Made by a program: the position numbers and the translations under genes. Below, piece after piece: positions 54,715-64,000 of a DNA stretch of 64,000 nt (positions are counted from its first letter, which is position 1; every line of letters starts with the position of its first letter). The notes beneath the pieces were generated by a model that made no database searches, had not been told where the DNA came from, and saw only the letters and a list, made by a program, of their open reading frames with translations. Source of the stretch: Bathynomus jamesi (taxonomy: Eukaryota; Arthropoda; Malacostraca; Isopoda; Cirolanidae); contig JAJOZX010001566.1 of NCBI GenBank assembly GCA_023014485.1, positions 799,089 through 863,088 on the forward strand, written 5' to 3'.

Positions 54715-56170
54715 GAAATGAAAATGAAAAGGTTTATTGGCAGATTATAGTCCATATGACAAATATTATTAATACAATGACAGTTCATATACTAAGGATA
54801 GAAATATATACAACTGCTTAGAAATAATACTGTAATGTCGAAGTTAAGTGGAGCTACAGACAGACGTTTTCGTACCAAGAAGTCCAGAGCTTAGAGGATA
54901 AATGGCAGGACTCATGGATAGCTTTGATGATCGGGTTGGTTGATTTTTTAATTCTTTGCATTAGACTGTGTTGAGCACGTCTTGTTACCTCCTGGGAGCT
55001 CGGGACATTGCGGGTGGCAAACATTTGCGAAGCTGAGCATCTCGGGGTAATTTATGTAAGAGTCTAAAAGACCTGTTGTACAGCAAATTACTGTATATAT
55101 TACTGCAGAAAGTACGAAAGAGAGTGTCTTTAGCTTCACTTGTACAGAATCGAAAGTTCCTTATGGTCATATTCGCTTTAGTACACAGGCTTCGAGATTG
55201 TTTTCTTATATCCGAGTCATCACTCAAGGAGCTGGTAATAGTTTGACCCAAATATTTAAACTCTTGTACTTCCTCAATTACTTCACCATTCATTTTAAAC
55301 CTTATATCAGCTGGCTGATTATAGCTTTTAGGTTGAAATTGCATAACCTTAGTTTTGTAACATTAAAAAGTATATCATGTTTCTGCGAATACACTTCGCA
55401 GACTTTAGTAGCCGATCCAGACCTTTAACAGAGGGACTTATTAACACATATCATCGGCATAAACTAAGTTATTTATCCTTGTGTTATCTATACAACATCC
55501 CACTGTTGCCTTATTAAGTGAAGCAATTAATCCGTCGATATACACATTAAACAGCATAGGGGAGACCAAGGAGCCTTGTTTCACCCCGCAAGAGGAGCCA
55601 AAACACTCGGATAGTACATTCCCCACCTAACAGTGAAAGATTGGTGGGAATACCAAAATTTCAATAAATTTAATATGTACATGGGAACCTTCCTGTCTTC
55701 TAGTTTTTTAAATAAAATATTGTGGTTCACCCTATCATATGCCTTACTCATATCTTGGAAACAGCTATAAATAGTTGAATTACTGTCAATGTATTTAGAT
55801 ATTGTTTCTTTTAATACATAGATACACAGGTCAGTTGAGTGGGACCTTTTAAAGCCAACCTGATTAGGAGATGTCCATAGGAAATCATTTAATCGGCGTA
55901 ACAAGAGATTTTCTAGTGGTTTCGAGAAGCAGGAAGCGACAGCAATAGACCTGTAATTATTGCTGGACAGAATGTCTCCGTACTTATTTTTGACCAGGGA
56001 CCCTCATGAACTCTGCAGGGATATAGCTATGAGCCAGCATGGCTGATAGGAGCAGTGATATATGCAGACATACTACGTCATTTGCATATTTTAAGTGCTC
56101 ATTCGATAAGTCATCTACCCTGACGCAGAACCAGTCTTTAACTCTTTAATTAACCTCTTTACTTCAGAAA
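54715..56170 (-). pseudogene. Non-LTR retrotransposon RT (LINE family D)
   Basis: Reading down the minus strand: NQVGFKRSHSTDLCIYVLKE, CFQDMSKAYDRVNHNILFKK (motif A Asp), FWYSHQSFTVRWG, GVKQGSLVSPMLFNVYIDGL, NNLVYADDMC (catalytic YADD), then NGEVIEEVQEFKYLGQTI and FRTFCSNIYSNLLY. Frame breaks at about 55620 and 55440. The 3' end at 54715-54740 reads CAATAAACC then iterated TTTTCATTTTCAT, a LINE-style tail. Clade not assigned; different from families A to C. Confidence 0.8.
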
Positions 56171-56403
56171 ATGATATCAAAGTATTTTCCCTTGTCCCTC
56201 CCACAATCGTTTCGCTGCAATATATCTTAACAGGGATATTATCTTACTATAATACCTATCTACGAGTTTACAGTGAGAATCGTTTGAGCAAGGATTATTA
56301 CAGGCAAGTTGCAAAATTTATAAATTAATAAAGAGATGACTTGTTCTGTCTTTGTATTCTATTCTCTGCTGCATCGTAACATTGGACCAATCGACGCGAT
56401 TGC

Positions 56404-56404
<1 letters not shown>
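56171..56404. other. No gene seen
   Basis: AT-rich; may include decayed LINE-D 5' sequence. (TA)n starts at about 56415. Confidence 0.4.
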
Positions 56405-56444
<40 letters not shown>

Positions 56445-56451
<7 letters not shown>

Positions 56452-56585
56452 AATAAAACCACGAAGGAAAGGAAACACAAAATGGTGCTCAAGCGCTTTC
56501 GTCATCCTGAGGATGTCATTAGACGAAAGCGCTTGAGCACCATTTTGTGTTTCCTTTCCTTCGTGGTTTTATTCATCATAAATAT
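56445..56585. repeat. Near-perfect palindrome made of two PLE hammerhead ends
   Basis: Left arm GATGAATAAAACCACGAAGG onward, right arm its inverse; same unit as the ends of 20157-22592. The right arm holds CTGAGGA (56507-56513), GTC-ATTA-GAC, GAAAGCGCTT and GAGCAC. The left arm (read on minus) starts only at GACGAAAGCGCTT, lacking the CTGAGGA box. It begins after (TA)n and stands alone without coding sequence. Confidence 0.8.
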
Positions 56586-57019
56586 TTTTCACGTGTTACC
56601 TTCGTGAAATAATTTTCATATATATATATTCCACAAAATAAAAATTTCGTGTAAATTTTTTAAAGTGATATTGTTATAAAAGGAAAATGGAAATATTCTG
56701 GGTTATGACTGTTCTATCTACTTATATGAAATTCAATAATTTAAATATATTCATATATAACAAAGCTGAGCTGTGTATTTTGAGGGAAATTTCGTCAGAA
56801 TGGTTATATTATGCATAATCTTCCATCAGCATAAAAGGCGATTTCAAGTTTGTTTGATCGATTAGAAGGAGAAAAGTGGAGTTTGGCTGCCATGATGTGG
56901 TAAAGCAGACTTCTTTTTTTTTTTAATTTTTTTTTAGCGATTTAAAGTGAAATGCCATTAAACTTTAAACTACAATATAGTATCCACTTCTCTGATATTG
57001 TCGTGGCTAACGTCAGACA
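56586..57019. other. No gene seen
   Basis: AT-rich; continues the PLE flank (ACGTGTTACCTTCGTGAAAT, also at 22603-22622) for about 40 bp, then unassigned. Confidence 0.5.
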
Positions 57020-57325
57020 ATTTTTTTAAGGGTACTTTCATGTTATCCCGGACCCCAGACTTTTTGCTAGTTGCCAGACTTCAATTTTGACACAGAATAT
57101 TTTCGTTAAAACTAACGAAAATATCACGAATTAACCTAACCAATTATCAAGGGCGTACAGTTTACCTAACCGGGCATTCAATTAACCTAATTAGTTGGTA
57201 AGGCCAGGTTAAGTCGTGATATTTTCGTTAGTTTTAACGAAAAAATTCTGTGTCAAAATTGATTGAAGTCTGGCAACTGGCAAAAAGTCTAGAGTCCGGG
57301 ATAACAGGAAAGTACCTTTTTAAGT
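57020..57325. repeat. Foldback MITE with arms of about 110 bp
   Basis: Arms GGTACTTTCATGTTATCCCG and the inverse of GGTACTTTCCTGTTATCCCG, continuing through AGACTTTTTGC and GACACAGAAT. Each arm holds a smaller palindrome, TTTTCGTTAAAACTAACGAA. The loop of about 85 bp carries TAACCTAACC words. No ORF; superfamily unassigned. Confidence 0.8.
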
Positions 57326-57575
57326 TTTAGAGAAAACCTTGTGCAGTATAATACAAACCGCTATATTTTTGAGTGGGCAAGGGCAATTGCATCATATTGT
57401 ACATGAAGGGGTTTAATAAAATTTTGCGTTTTGTGCTATTTTAAAACATTTGTAATTTTACTAGAAAACTTTGAAAGTCCTTACACACAACCTTAATACA
57501 GTTGCACTTATATAAGGAGTGTGAAGACTTGAAGGGACAAACTTTTGAAGCCAGTCAGAGAACTTATACGCTACA
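57326..57575. other. No gene seen
   Basis: AT-rich, nothing recognised. Confidence 0.5.
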
Positions 57576-58492
57576 CAGACATGGGCAGTAAATACTTTAG
57601 ATGTATTTGAATAATAAATACATTACTTGAAAATAAAAGTAATTAAATACTAAATAAAATTCAGGTTTTCAGAAAGTATTTAAATACTAAATACATTACT
57701 CCTAAAATGTATTTAAATACATTGCAAATACAATTTAGATACTTTTCAAAACGCACATAAAATCATTAACATCAGCTTAGAGTCAAATAAAATCGAGAAG
57801 TCGCAGAAGTAGACGCTGCAATTGTTTTGTGGCACAGAAGACAAAGTCTTCACTTTACTACCATCTTTGGAAGTTATTTGGAAATATTTTCCATCAAAAA
57901 GTGGGTGCAGGTGTGATTTGCTATTTTTATTTTCACTTCCACCATCAACAACTTCTATTTTACCACCTTCTTTTCCACCACTTCCACTTGCTGCAGCCAT
58001 GTTACAAATGTTGTCCTCGTCTAATATGATCAATAGGCTAAGGCTAATTGCACAGTTAGTACTGAACTTTACACAACCACATATGACGATACGATGCCTC
58101 AGGATAGACTGCTGGCAGAGTCTGTGACAATCGCCACTAGAGCAGGCTGGAAGTTCCATTTTTCAAGGTTCTTCCAGAAAGTTCCATCCTGCTGAGCCTG
58201 GAACTTTCTGGAAGCACAAGCACCTTCAAAAATGTTTTACTGTGTTCTGTGGTACCAGTTAAATACTGGGTGGTTAGTACTGTACATCCTTGCAAAATTG
58301 AACAGTTCACAAAAAAGTATTTTAAAAATGTATTTAAAAACAGGTATTTACAAATACGAAATACTTTTCGAAAGTATTTAAATATGTAATTAAATATACT
58401 CTTCAAAAAGTATTTGTAAATACATGTATTTAAATACATTTGTATTTAAATATGTATTTAAGTATTTTCAAATACATTACTGCCCATGTCTG
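57576..58492 (-). mobile_element. hAT-type element with AGTATTTAAATAC words and a BED-like exon
   Basis: Ends CAGACATGGGCAGTAA and its inverse; flanks ACGCTACA and AAGCTACA form an 8-bp TSD with one mismatch (57568-57575, 58493-58500). Both ends are iterations of TATTTAAATAC-type words, the same word type as 25083-25619 but with different TIR wording. One minus ORF in the middle. Confidence 0.85.
57746..58000 (-). pseudogene. hAT N-terminal exon relic (BED-zinc-finger-like start)
   Basis: From the Met at 58000: MAAASGSGGKEGGKIEVVDG, then KSHLHPLFDGKYFQITSKDG and NNCSVYFCDF. A Gly/Ser-rich start followed by a basic/aromatic stretch and late Cys pair is how many hAT transposases begin. The usual His pair is not reached before the stop, so the finger is incomplete. 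No catalytic domain follows. Confidence 0.45.
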
Positions 58493-58728
58493 AAGCTACA
58501 TATATACACAATATTATTTATTCCTTTGAAAAGTAATGAATACGGTTCATTTTTACAGATTTACAGGCTAACAAAGACACAATGATTCAGCTAACTAACC
58601 TAGAACGACCACCTAACGCAATGTAACCTAATCCAGATTTAAGACTCTTTCTAATTGCCCCAAAGGATGAAATGGGCGGACCACCGAAATCTGATGTCCC
58701 AGAAACTTAATATTCTCTCTCTCTCTCT

Positions 58729-58755
<27 letters not shown>
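58493..58755. other. No gene seen; (CT)n/(TA)n at the right end
   Basis: AT-rich with a CT run and (TA)n at about 58713-58755. Confidence 0.5.
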
Positions 58756-58759
<4 letters not shown>

Positions 58760-58906
58760 CAAACCCAAAAGGAAAAAAGGAAAATGATTTCAAGGCCTTT
58801 CGTGTATTCAGAAGTACACCTCGTACTTGACGTACCTGACGAGGTGTACTTATGAATACACGAAAGACCTTGGAATCATTTTTCTTTTTCCTTGTGAGTT
58901 GGTATC
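58756..58906. repeat. Palindrome of PLE hammerhead ends, family 2
   Basis: Arms ATGCAAACCCAAAAGGAAA and the inverse of a similar string; the inner arms pair GGCCTTTCGTGTATTCAGAA with its inverse. The right arm holds CTGACGA (58836-58842), an extra G, stem II GTGT/ACAC around ACTTATGAAT, GAA (58862-58864), then AGACCT, T and GGAATC. This is the same layout as the family 1 motif with a different sequence. Stem I pairs poorly here. Related degenerate copy at 7636-7786. Confidence 0.65.
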
Positions 58907-58945
58907 ATTCATTCATTTCACGTGTTTAATTGTGAAATTCATCCC

Positions 58946-58986
<41 letters not shown>
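58907..58986. repeat. Repeat fragment shared with 44688-44731, then (TA)n
   Basis: CATTCATTTCACGTGTTTAA and TTGTGAAATTCATCCC, then TA repeat. Confidence 0.7.
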
Positions 58987-58988
<2 letters not shown>

Positions 58989-59345
58989 ACCTCGATGGTG
59001 TAGTGGTTAGCATCACTAACTACAAATCCATTAGCCCCGCGATCGAGACCAGGAGACGGCAGGCAGCGCGCAGCAAAACCTAGCTGTTCATCTTTCCACA
59101 CAATAAAAGTTGGTTGGTAGATAAATGGGTACCCTGGGTAGCCTAGTGGTTAAGACGCTGGGCTGCTGATCGTGAGATCGAGTCCGGGCGAGAACTTTGT
59201 AATTTCTGACTGCCCGTGGTGAGGCGTGGCTCGGATTCGACGTTAAAATGTAAGTCTGAGGGGGAATTACAAGTTTGACCTCCGTCAGAATGAACAATTC
59301 GGGCGGAAGCAAAACCAAAGTTAACCGAGGTGTGTATATATATTC
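58987..59345 (+). repeat. Dimeric tRNA-derived SINE (best copy)
   Basis: Unit 1: A box TGGTGTAGTGGTTAGCATC, B-box-like GCGATCGAGACC (about 58995-59055). Linker with GGCAGCGCGCAGCAAAACC. Unit 2: GGTAGCCTAGTGGTTAAGAC and GATCGAGTCCGGGC (about 59137-59190). Tail: GACCTCCGTCAGAATGAACA, CGGGCGGAAGC, ending in TATATATA. Transcription by RNA polymerase III from the boxes is family inference. Confidence 0.8.
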
Positions 59346-59350
59346 GTACA

Positions 59351-59393
<43 letters not shown>

Positions 59394-59822
59394 GTCCAAA
59401 TAAAAGTGATATTGCAATAAAAATCCAGCAGTTAATCCTTTTTAAGTTTTGCCAATTTTTTAGTGAATATTCAGTGAACACAGTCGTATGCCTCTTTAAA
59501 TGGTGAAATAGCGGCGTATGTCGAAATAAAGCAAATAAAATTAAAGCAACTTAATCTATACAACGTTTTTTCAGAGTGTTTTCTCGCTGAGGAAATCTAA
59601 CTGCCCATCGAAAGGCAATATCCCTCAGTTATCCCCCGCGGTACACTCTAGGGCACCAATCAGTAAGAATCTACAGCGTGCCACATCCCCCATCCCCCAC
59701 CCGACGAAATAATGGAAAAACCTTCCCTCCCTCATTTCTAAAGTTAAATCAAATACCTCACCTAATAAATTACCATTTTGAGTTAATATTTCGTGCACAA
59801 TCATTTACATACCGTGAGAAAC

Positions 59823-60689
59823 ATGGCAATGGCAAATCAATTCATACAACCCTGTGGATACTGTAAAAAAGAAACAGACGGATCAAAGGCAACTCGCTGC
59901 GATCTCTGCCAGACCTTAGTCGAATTTCAATGCCTGAGCTGGAAACGAAGAAATCTCTCTTATATCAGGCGCTGAACAATTGAACGGAATAAAGTTCTTC
60001 CGCAAAAGCTGCATAATCGAAATAAACTCGTTTACAGTTTTTAAAGCAAAACGAGAGACTATGAGGAAAAGGCAAAAGAGGAGTTTATGAATAGCGAACG
60101 GAGAGAAAAAATAGAAGGAACGGAGAAAATACGAGAGGAAACTGCGAAAAACGAACTGAAAAAAAACAGAAAAAGCAGAAATAATAGAAATAAAAGGAGC
60201 ACCAACAGAGGAAACAGGCACAAAATCAAATCCAAAGATTTCAAACAAAGGGCATTAGCATCAATAAGAAAAAAACAAGTAGACGATAATGAAACAATAC
60301 TGAAACCACCAAAAACAAAAGCCGCAAGTAAAAATGGGGAAGAAACTATATGTAAATACTATGTCAAAGGAATTTGCAGATATAAGGAAGGAGAATGTAT
60401 TTACGAACACCCTCCTATGTGCAACTACTTTTACAATAATGGTCACTGCAAATTTGGTAGAAAATGCAAATTCTACCATCCGGTCATTTGTAAGACCTAC
60501 GCAACATATGGAACCTGCCAGTACGGGAGAAAATGCTACTACCATCATCTCCCGACAAGTTCAAAGGACAAAGGACAAGTTCCAAGTGACAGAAGGAATG
60601 TGAGGAAAAAAATATGTATCCAAATAGCAAACAAAACACAAATAGCACACAAAATTCTTTCAACATCTCGGACACAATACGGCTGCTAA
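59823..60689 (+). pseudogene. LINE ORF1 with PHD-like finger and three CCCH zinc fingers
   Basis: ORF1 proteins bind LINE RNA. Part 1 from ATG 59823: MAMANQFIQPCGYCKKETDG, RCDLCQTLVEFQCL, a Cys-pair pattern like a PHD finger, stopping at 59973. Part 2, ORF 60087-60689 (200 residues): a Lys/Arg/Asn-rich stretch (about 1-85), then three CCCH fingers. Finger 1 has Cys 89, 97, 104 and His 108 (C-x7-C-x6-C-x3-H). Fingers 2 (C112-H131) and 3 (C135-H154) are canonical C-x8-C-x5-C-x3-H. CCCH fingers usually bind single-stranded RNA. Between the parts are one stop and a frame change. Confidence 0.8.
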
Positions 60690-60879
60690 GTCTCATACAG
60701 CACATGCAGCTGACACAGCTGGGAACCCTCGAACCGGAACGCTTCATGGCAAGAAGCTACAAGAACAGGTAGGCGGGAACGGATGCATCTCGGAGGACCA
60801 CAAGGATACAAAACACGCGGAACCAAAGGACAACGAACTTAAAATGCACAAGGGGCAATGAAAAACAAAGAACATAAAC

Positions 60880-61686
60880 ATTGTCCTGGCAAATATTCAA
60901 GGAATAAAATTGAACAATTCTCTAAACAAAATTTCGTACCTGAAAGGTTTTAGGGACGAAACAAGGGCAGACATAGTATGCCTCACAGAAACACATCTTA
61001 AAGATTGCCATGGAAACTGCGATAACTGCGAACACTGTATCGATAAGAAAGAATTACATATCGATGGATTCAACTGACTAAGAGCGGATAGAACAACGAG
61101 ACGTAAAGGTGGCTGTGCTATTTATATACATGAGAGGCATATGACAGAGACGGTAATACGTAAATCCAACAGCTTCGTGGAAACCCTTGCAGTGAAAATA
61201 GAGAACCTAAACGTGGTACTGATAGTCATCTATAGACCTCCAAACTCCACAAACTCCTCCAAACTGCCATTGATGATATCAGAATCCTAATCAAGTCCGT
61301 AAACTCTCCATCCCCTAATATAATACTCTGCGGCGATTTCAATTTTCCATTTATAAAATAAAGGGGGCACAAGAGAGGACCAGGAGCAAGCAAAAATGCT
61401 CATGGCTCTCAGAAACGAGTTTATGCTGACACAGGGGATAACAGAAAATACCAGGAAAAATAACTGCCTAGATCTGGTATTCACGAATAACATGAACTTG
61501 ATTGCCGATATAAAAATAACCCCAACTATTATCTCAAACTACAATATAATCGAGTTATCAACAAATATGGCGATAACATTAAAAGACAATATACATACGG
61601 AAGGAAGAAGCAAATTTGAGGAAGAAATCAGATCACACATGGCCCAAATAGAGTGGAAAACAGCTTTAAAGAATAAAGACAACTGA
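60880..61686 (+). pseudogene. LINE endonuclease domain (copy 2)
   Basis: ANIQGIKLNNSLNKI, VCLTETHLKD (catalytic Glu), LRADRTTRRKGGCAIYIHE, VIYRPPN; then a frame break near 61265, an ICGDFNFPFI-like stretch (about 61325-61355) and ITENTRKNNCLDLVFTNN. ISNYNIIELS stands at the SDH motif, Asp to Asn as in copy 1. One stop after GFN at 61077. Confidence 0.8.
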
Positions 61687-61690
61687 AGAA

Positions 61691-63760
61691 ATGCTAACAA
61701 CCTTGGAAGAAAAGACGTTGAGAATTTTGGAAAAATATGCTCCGAAAGCACAGCCAAAAGAAAAGAGGAACTGGCTAGATAGGCAAAAGAGAAGAATATT
61801 CCGAAAAAGAAAGAGAGTGGCGACGAAGTTAGCAAATTGCGTAGGCAACAATGCCAGGAAAGTAATACAAAAAAACTGGAGAGTATCGATAGGGAAATAC
61901 AAACCCTGAAAAAGGGCCATACAGACAGGGAAGAGGAAAAGGCGGTAGAAGCAATAAAGGAAAATCCAAAATACTTCTACAGCTATGCGAAAAGGAAAAC
62001 AAAAACGCGCGCTACTATCGGGCCCTTAGGGAAAGGGAATAATGAACAAACAGACGATCTAAAAGAAATATCTGAACCATTGAGAGCCTAGTATGAATCG
62101 GTATTCAGTACCCCAAAAAGTGTCAGAGCGATACCTGACATAGATGCATTCTTCGAAGAGAAATTGCAAGAATGTATAACAGACTTTGAGTTTCCCCCAG
62201 AAGATGTAGCGAGAGCTATAGGACAAATGAAATCACATTCAGCTGCAGGTCCGGACAAATGGAACGCACTATTAATTAAAAACTGTAAAAATGAAATAGC
62301 TACACCCTTATACTGGATATGGAGAAGATCCCTAGACACTGGGGAATTCCGAGCATCTTGAAAAGAGCAAACATTGACCCGATATATAAAAGCGGGATAG
62401 ATCTCAAGCAAAGAACTATAGACCAGTGTCATTGACGTCCCACCTCACCAAAATATTTGAAAGAATAATCAGAGAGAAAATCTATGACTTCTTGGAGACA
62501 CTGGAAAGATTCAACGAAAATCAGCACGGATTCCGATTGGTAAGATCATGCTTATCACAACTTATAGAGCATTATAACAATATCCTAGATGCACTTGAAG
62601 GCAATGAAAACTATGATGCCATATACACGGATTTTGCTAAAGCTTTCGACAAGTGCGATCATGGTATAATAGCACATAAAATGAAACATATGGGAATAAC
62701 AGGCAAAGTGGGAAAATGGATCTATAACTTCCTCAGAAAACAACTACAGGTCGTCAAAATTCAAGGTGTATCATCATCAGAATCAGAAGTACGCAGCTCA
62801 GTGCCACAAGGTACAGTGCTGGCCCCACTCCTGTTCATTATCATGCTAACAGACATAGACAGCGGAGTTAACAGCAACAGTATAGTAACATCATTTGCGG
62901 ACGATACAAAGATCAGCAGAAAAATCAGCGAGGCAAATGAAGTGGAGGCCTTGCAGAAGGACACAAACAAAATATACAAATGGTCAGAAGACAAAAGTAT
63001 GACATTTAACACCGAGAAATTTCAGCTCTTGAGATATGGTAGAAATGAGGAAATTAAACAGACTGCATATTATGCGCCAGAGAGACAGAAAATTCAGGGA
63101 AGCACGAAAGCGGTCGACTTGGGGGTAATAATGACCGATGATGCCAAATTCGAGACACAAAATCAGATAGCAATAAACAAAGCAAAAAGAGTCGTGGGAG
63201 AGGTCCTAAGAACGTTGAAAAGAAGGGACAAGACAGTAATGACTCCCTGCTGAGAACACTGATCATACCAAAACTTGAATACTGCTCAGTTTTGACGTCC
63301 CCATATAAAAAAGACATTTCACAGCCAAGATTGATGGCTGCAAAGAACTCAACTACTGGGAAAGACTACGTAAACTAAATCTGTACTCCCTGGAAAGAAG
63401 AAGAGAGAGGTATACTACAATAATCTACATATGGAAAATGATCGAAAAACTGGTACCAAACCTCAAACTAAACCCAATTATCATCCAAACAACGCTGGAC
63501 AATAGGAAAGGCAGAATATGTAGTGTTCCCAAATTAAAGGCCCGACAAGCGACCTCTTCAACACTGAAGGAAAATAGCTTGGTTGTCAGGGGCCAAGACT
63601 TTTTAATCAGCTTCCAAAAGACCTCAGAAACGTTACAGGTGTCAAAGTTGAAGTCTTCAAGAGAAGCCTAGATGCCTGGCTCAAGACGGTACCAAATGAG
63701 CCGGGTGTACCTGGCTATGTGCGGTGGAGAACACAAGAGAGCAACTCGCTCCTGCACCAA
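61691..63760 (+). pseudogene. LINE reverse transcriptase (copy 2)
   Basis: Linker (RQKRRIFRKRKRVATKLANC), ENPKYFYSYAKRKTKTRAT, then SAAGPDKWNALLIKN and YWIWRRSLDTGEF to a break at about 62345. The ORF 62426-63253 (275 residues) holds SLTSHLTKIFERIIREK, QHGFRLVRSCLSQLI, IYTDFAKAFDKCDHGII (first Asp), SSVPQGTVLAPLLF, TSFADDTKIS (intact FADD), FNTEKFQLLRYG, VDLGVIMTDD and KAKRVVGEVLRTLKR. The tail continues in other frames with KLNLYSLERRRERY-like and VPNEPGVPGY-like segments to about 63760. The palm looks undamaged; the whole protein is broken by at least three shifts. Confidence 0.85.
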
Positions 63761-63830
63761 GCCAGGCCTAGAGGCGGGGCCACCAGCTTGACCTTCGTGT
63801 GAAGAGAGACCGACGCACGAAACTGCAACG

Positions 63831-63852
63831 AGGTGTGTGTATATATATATAT

Positions 63853-63888
<36 letters not shown>

Positions 63889-64000
63889 GTATATATATAT
63901 ATATATATACTGTGTGAATGTGTTCGTTAAAACTAAAAGACGAGAAGGTCGATTTTCACGAACTTTCAGAGAAAAGTATATAAAAATGCTTTGCCAAGGA
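63831..64000. other. (TA)n microsatellite and unassigned window end
   Basis: (TG)/(TA) repeats to about 63910, then 90 bp with no recognisable feature. Confidence 0.6.

Larger units (their letters stand above)
59400..63830 (+). mobile_element. CR1-like LINE (family A, copy 2), near full length
   Basis: Order on the plus strand: 5' UTR, ORF1 with PHD-like and CCCH zinc fingers (59823-60689), endonuclease (60880-61686), RT (61691-63253), C-terminal tail to about 63760, 3' flank CCACCAGCTTGACCTTCGTG, then (TA)n. Far fewer frame breaks than copies 1 and 3. The 5' boundary is approximate. Confidence 0.85.

Noticed and set aside
59590..59640. GCTGAGGAAATCTAACTGCC...CGAAAGGC as a third hammerhead
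   Set aside because: CTGAGGA and CGAAA are present, but I cannot draw a stem II longer than three weak pairs or a stem I.

Overview
The window looks like intergenic DNA from a repeat-rich invertebrate, most likely an arthropod and plausibly a decapod crustacean. Four things suggest this: an uncharacterised protein family I know mainly from arthropods, a jockey-like LINE of a type I recognise from crab and shrimp sequences, many DD41D-type mariner copies, and long (TA)n, (CA)n and (AAT)n microsatellites. This is recognition from memory, not a database result. I see no intact host gene. Nearly everything interpretable is a transposable element (TE) or its wreckage, often nested.

Layout. 1-1022: broken arthropod-type gene (minus) split by a hAT MITE with a perfect 8-bp target duplication. 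2950-7600: CR1-like LINE (plus) split by a hAT that carries an intact CGGBP1-like zinc-finger ORF and is itself split by a mariner. 7636-8735: hammerhead-type palindrome and a mariner deletion derivative. 9873-11925, 13601-16620 and 24722-28197: three members of a poorly described hAT-like superfamily (key motifs D-x-T-x-x-N-T-G, C-x-x-H and E-R), the last two inserted in copies of the jockey-like LINE. 18047-19866: palindromic mariner, foldback, dimeric tRNA SINE. 20157-22592: Penelope-like element (PLE) with RT, GIY-YIG endonuclease and hammerhead-ribozyme-like ends, arranged head to head. 22665-29070: jockey-like LINE (minus). 30476-31256: probable Polinton capsid-gene remnant. 32286-37190: hairpin, mariner, two LINE fragments. 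38574-44673: two more hAT-like elements, a tiny LINE deletion derivative, a tRNA-like SINE, a mariner, an LTR-like repeat. 47092-49155: second PLE, RT active site mutated, split by a hAT MITE. 51126-54092: mariner containing a hAT containing another hAT MITE. 54166-56585: HTH-only mariner, SINE half, LINE, ribozyme palindrome. 57020-59345: foldback, hAT with a BED-like exon, second ribozyme palindrome, dimeric SINE. 59400-63830: the longest CR1-like LINE, with PHD-like and CCCH zinc fingers in ORF1.

How it fits together. Autonomous functions (LINE RT and endonuclease, PLE RT and GIY-YIG, transposases) are present only in damaged copies. The best preserved coding units are small DNA-binding proteins cut loose from their catalytic domains. 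The most interesting signals are (1) hammerhead-like self-cleaving motifs in two PLE-type end families; (2) at least eight hAT-like elements with similar TIR (terminal inverted repeat) logic, each using a different iterated palindromic word just inside its ends; (3) the three-member hAT-like superfamily with its shared motif order; (4) a three-deep insertion stack dated by perfect target duplications, with a later inverted template-switch scar.
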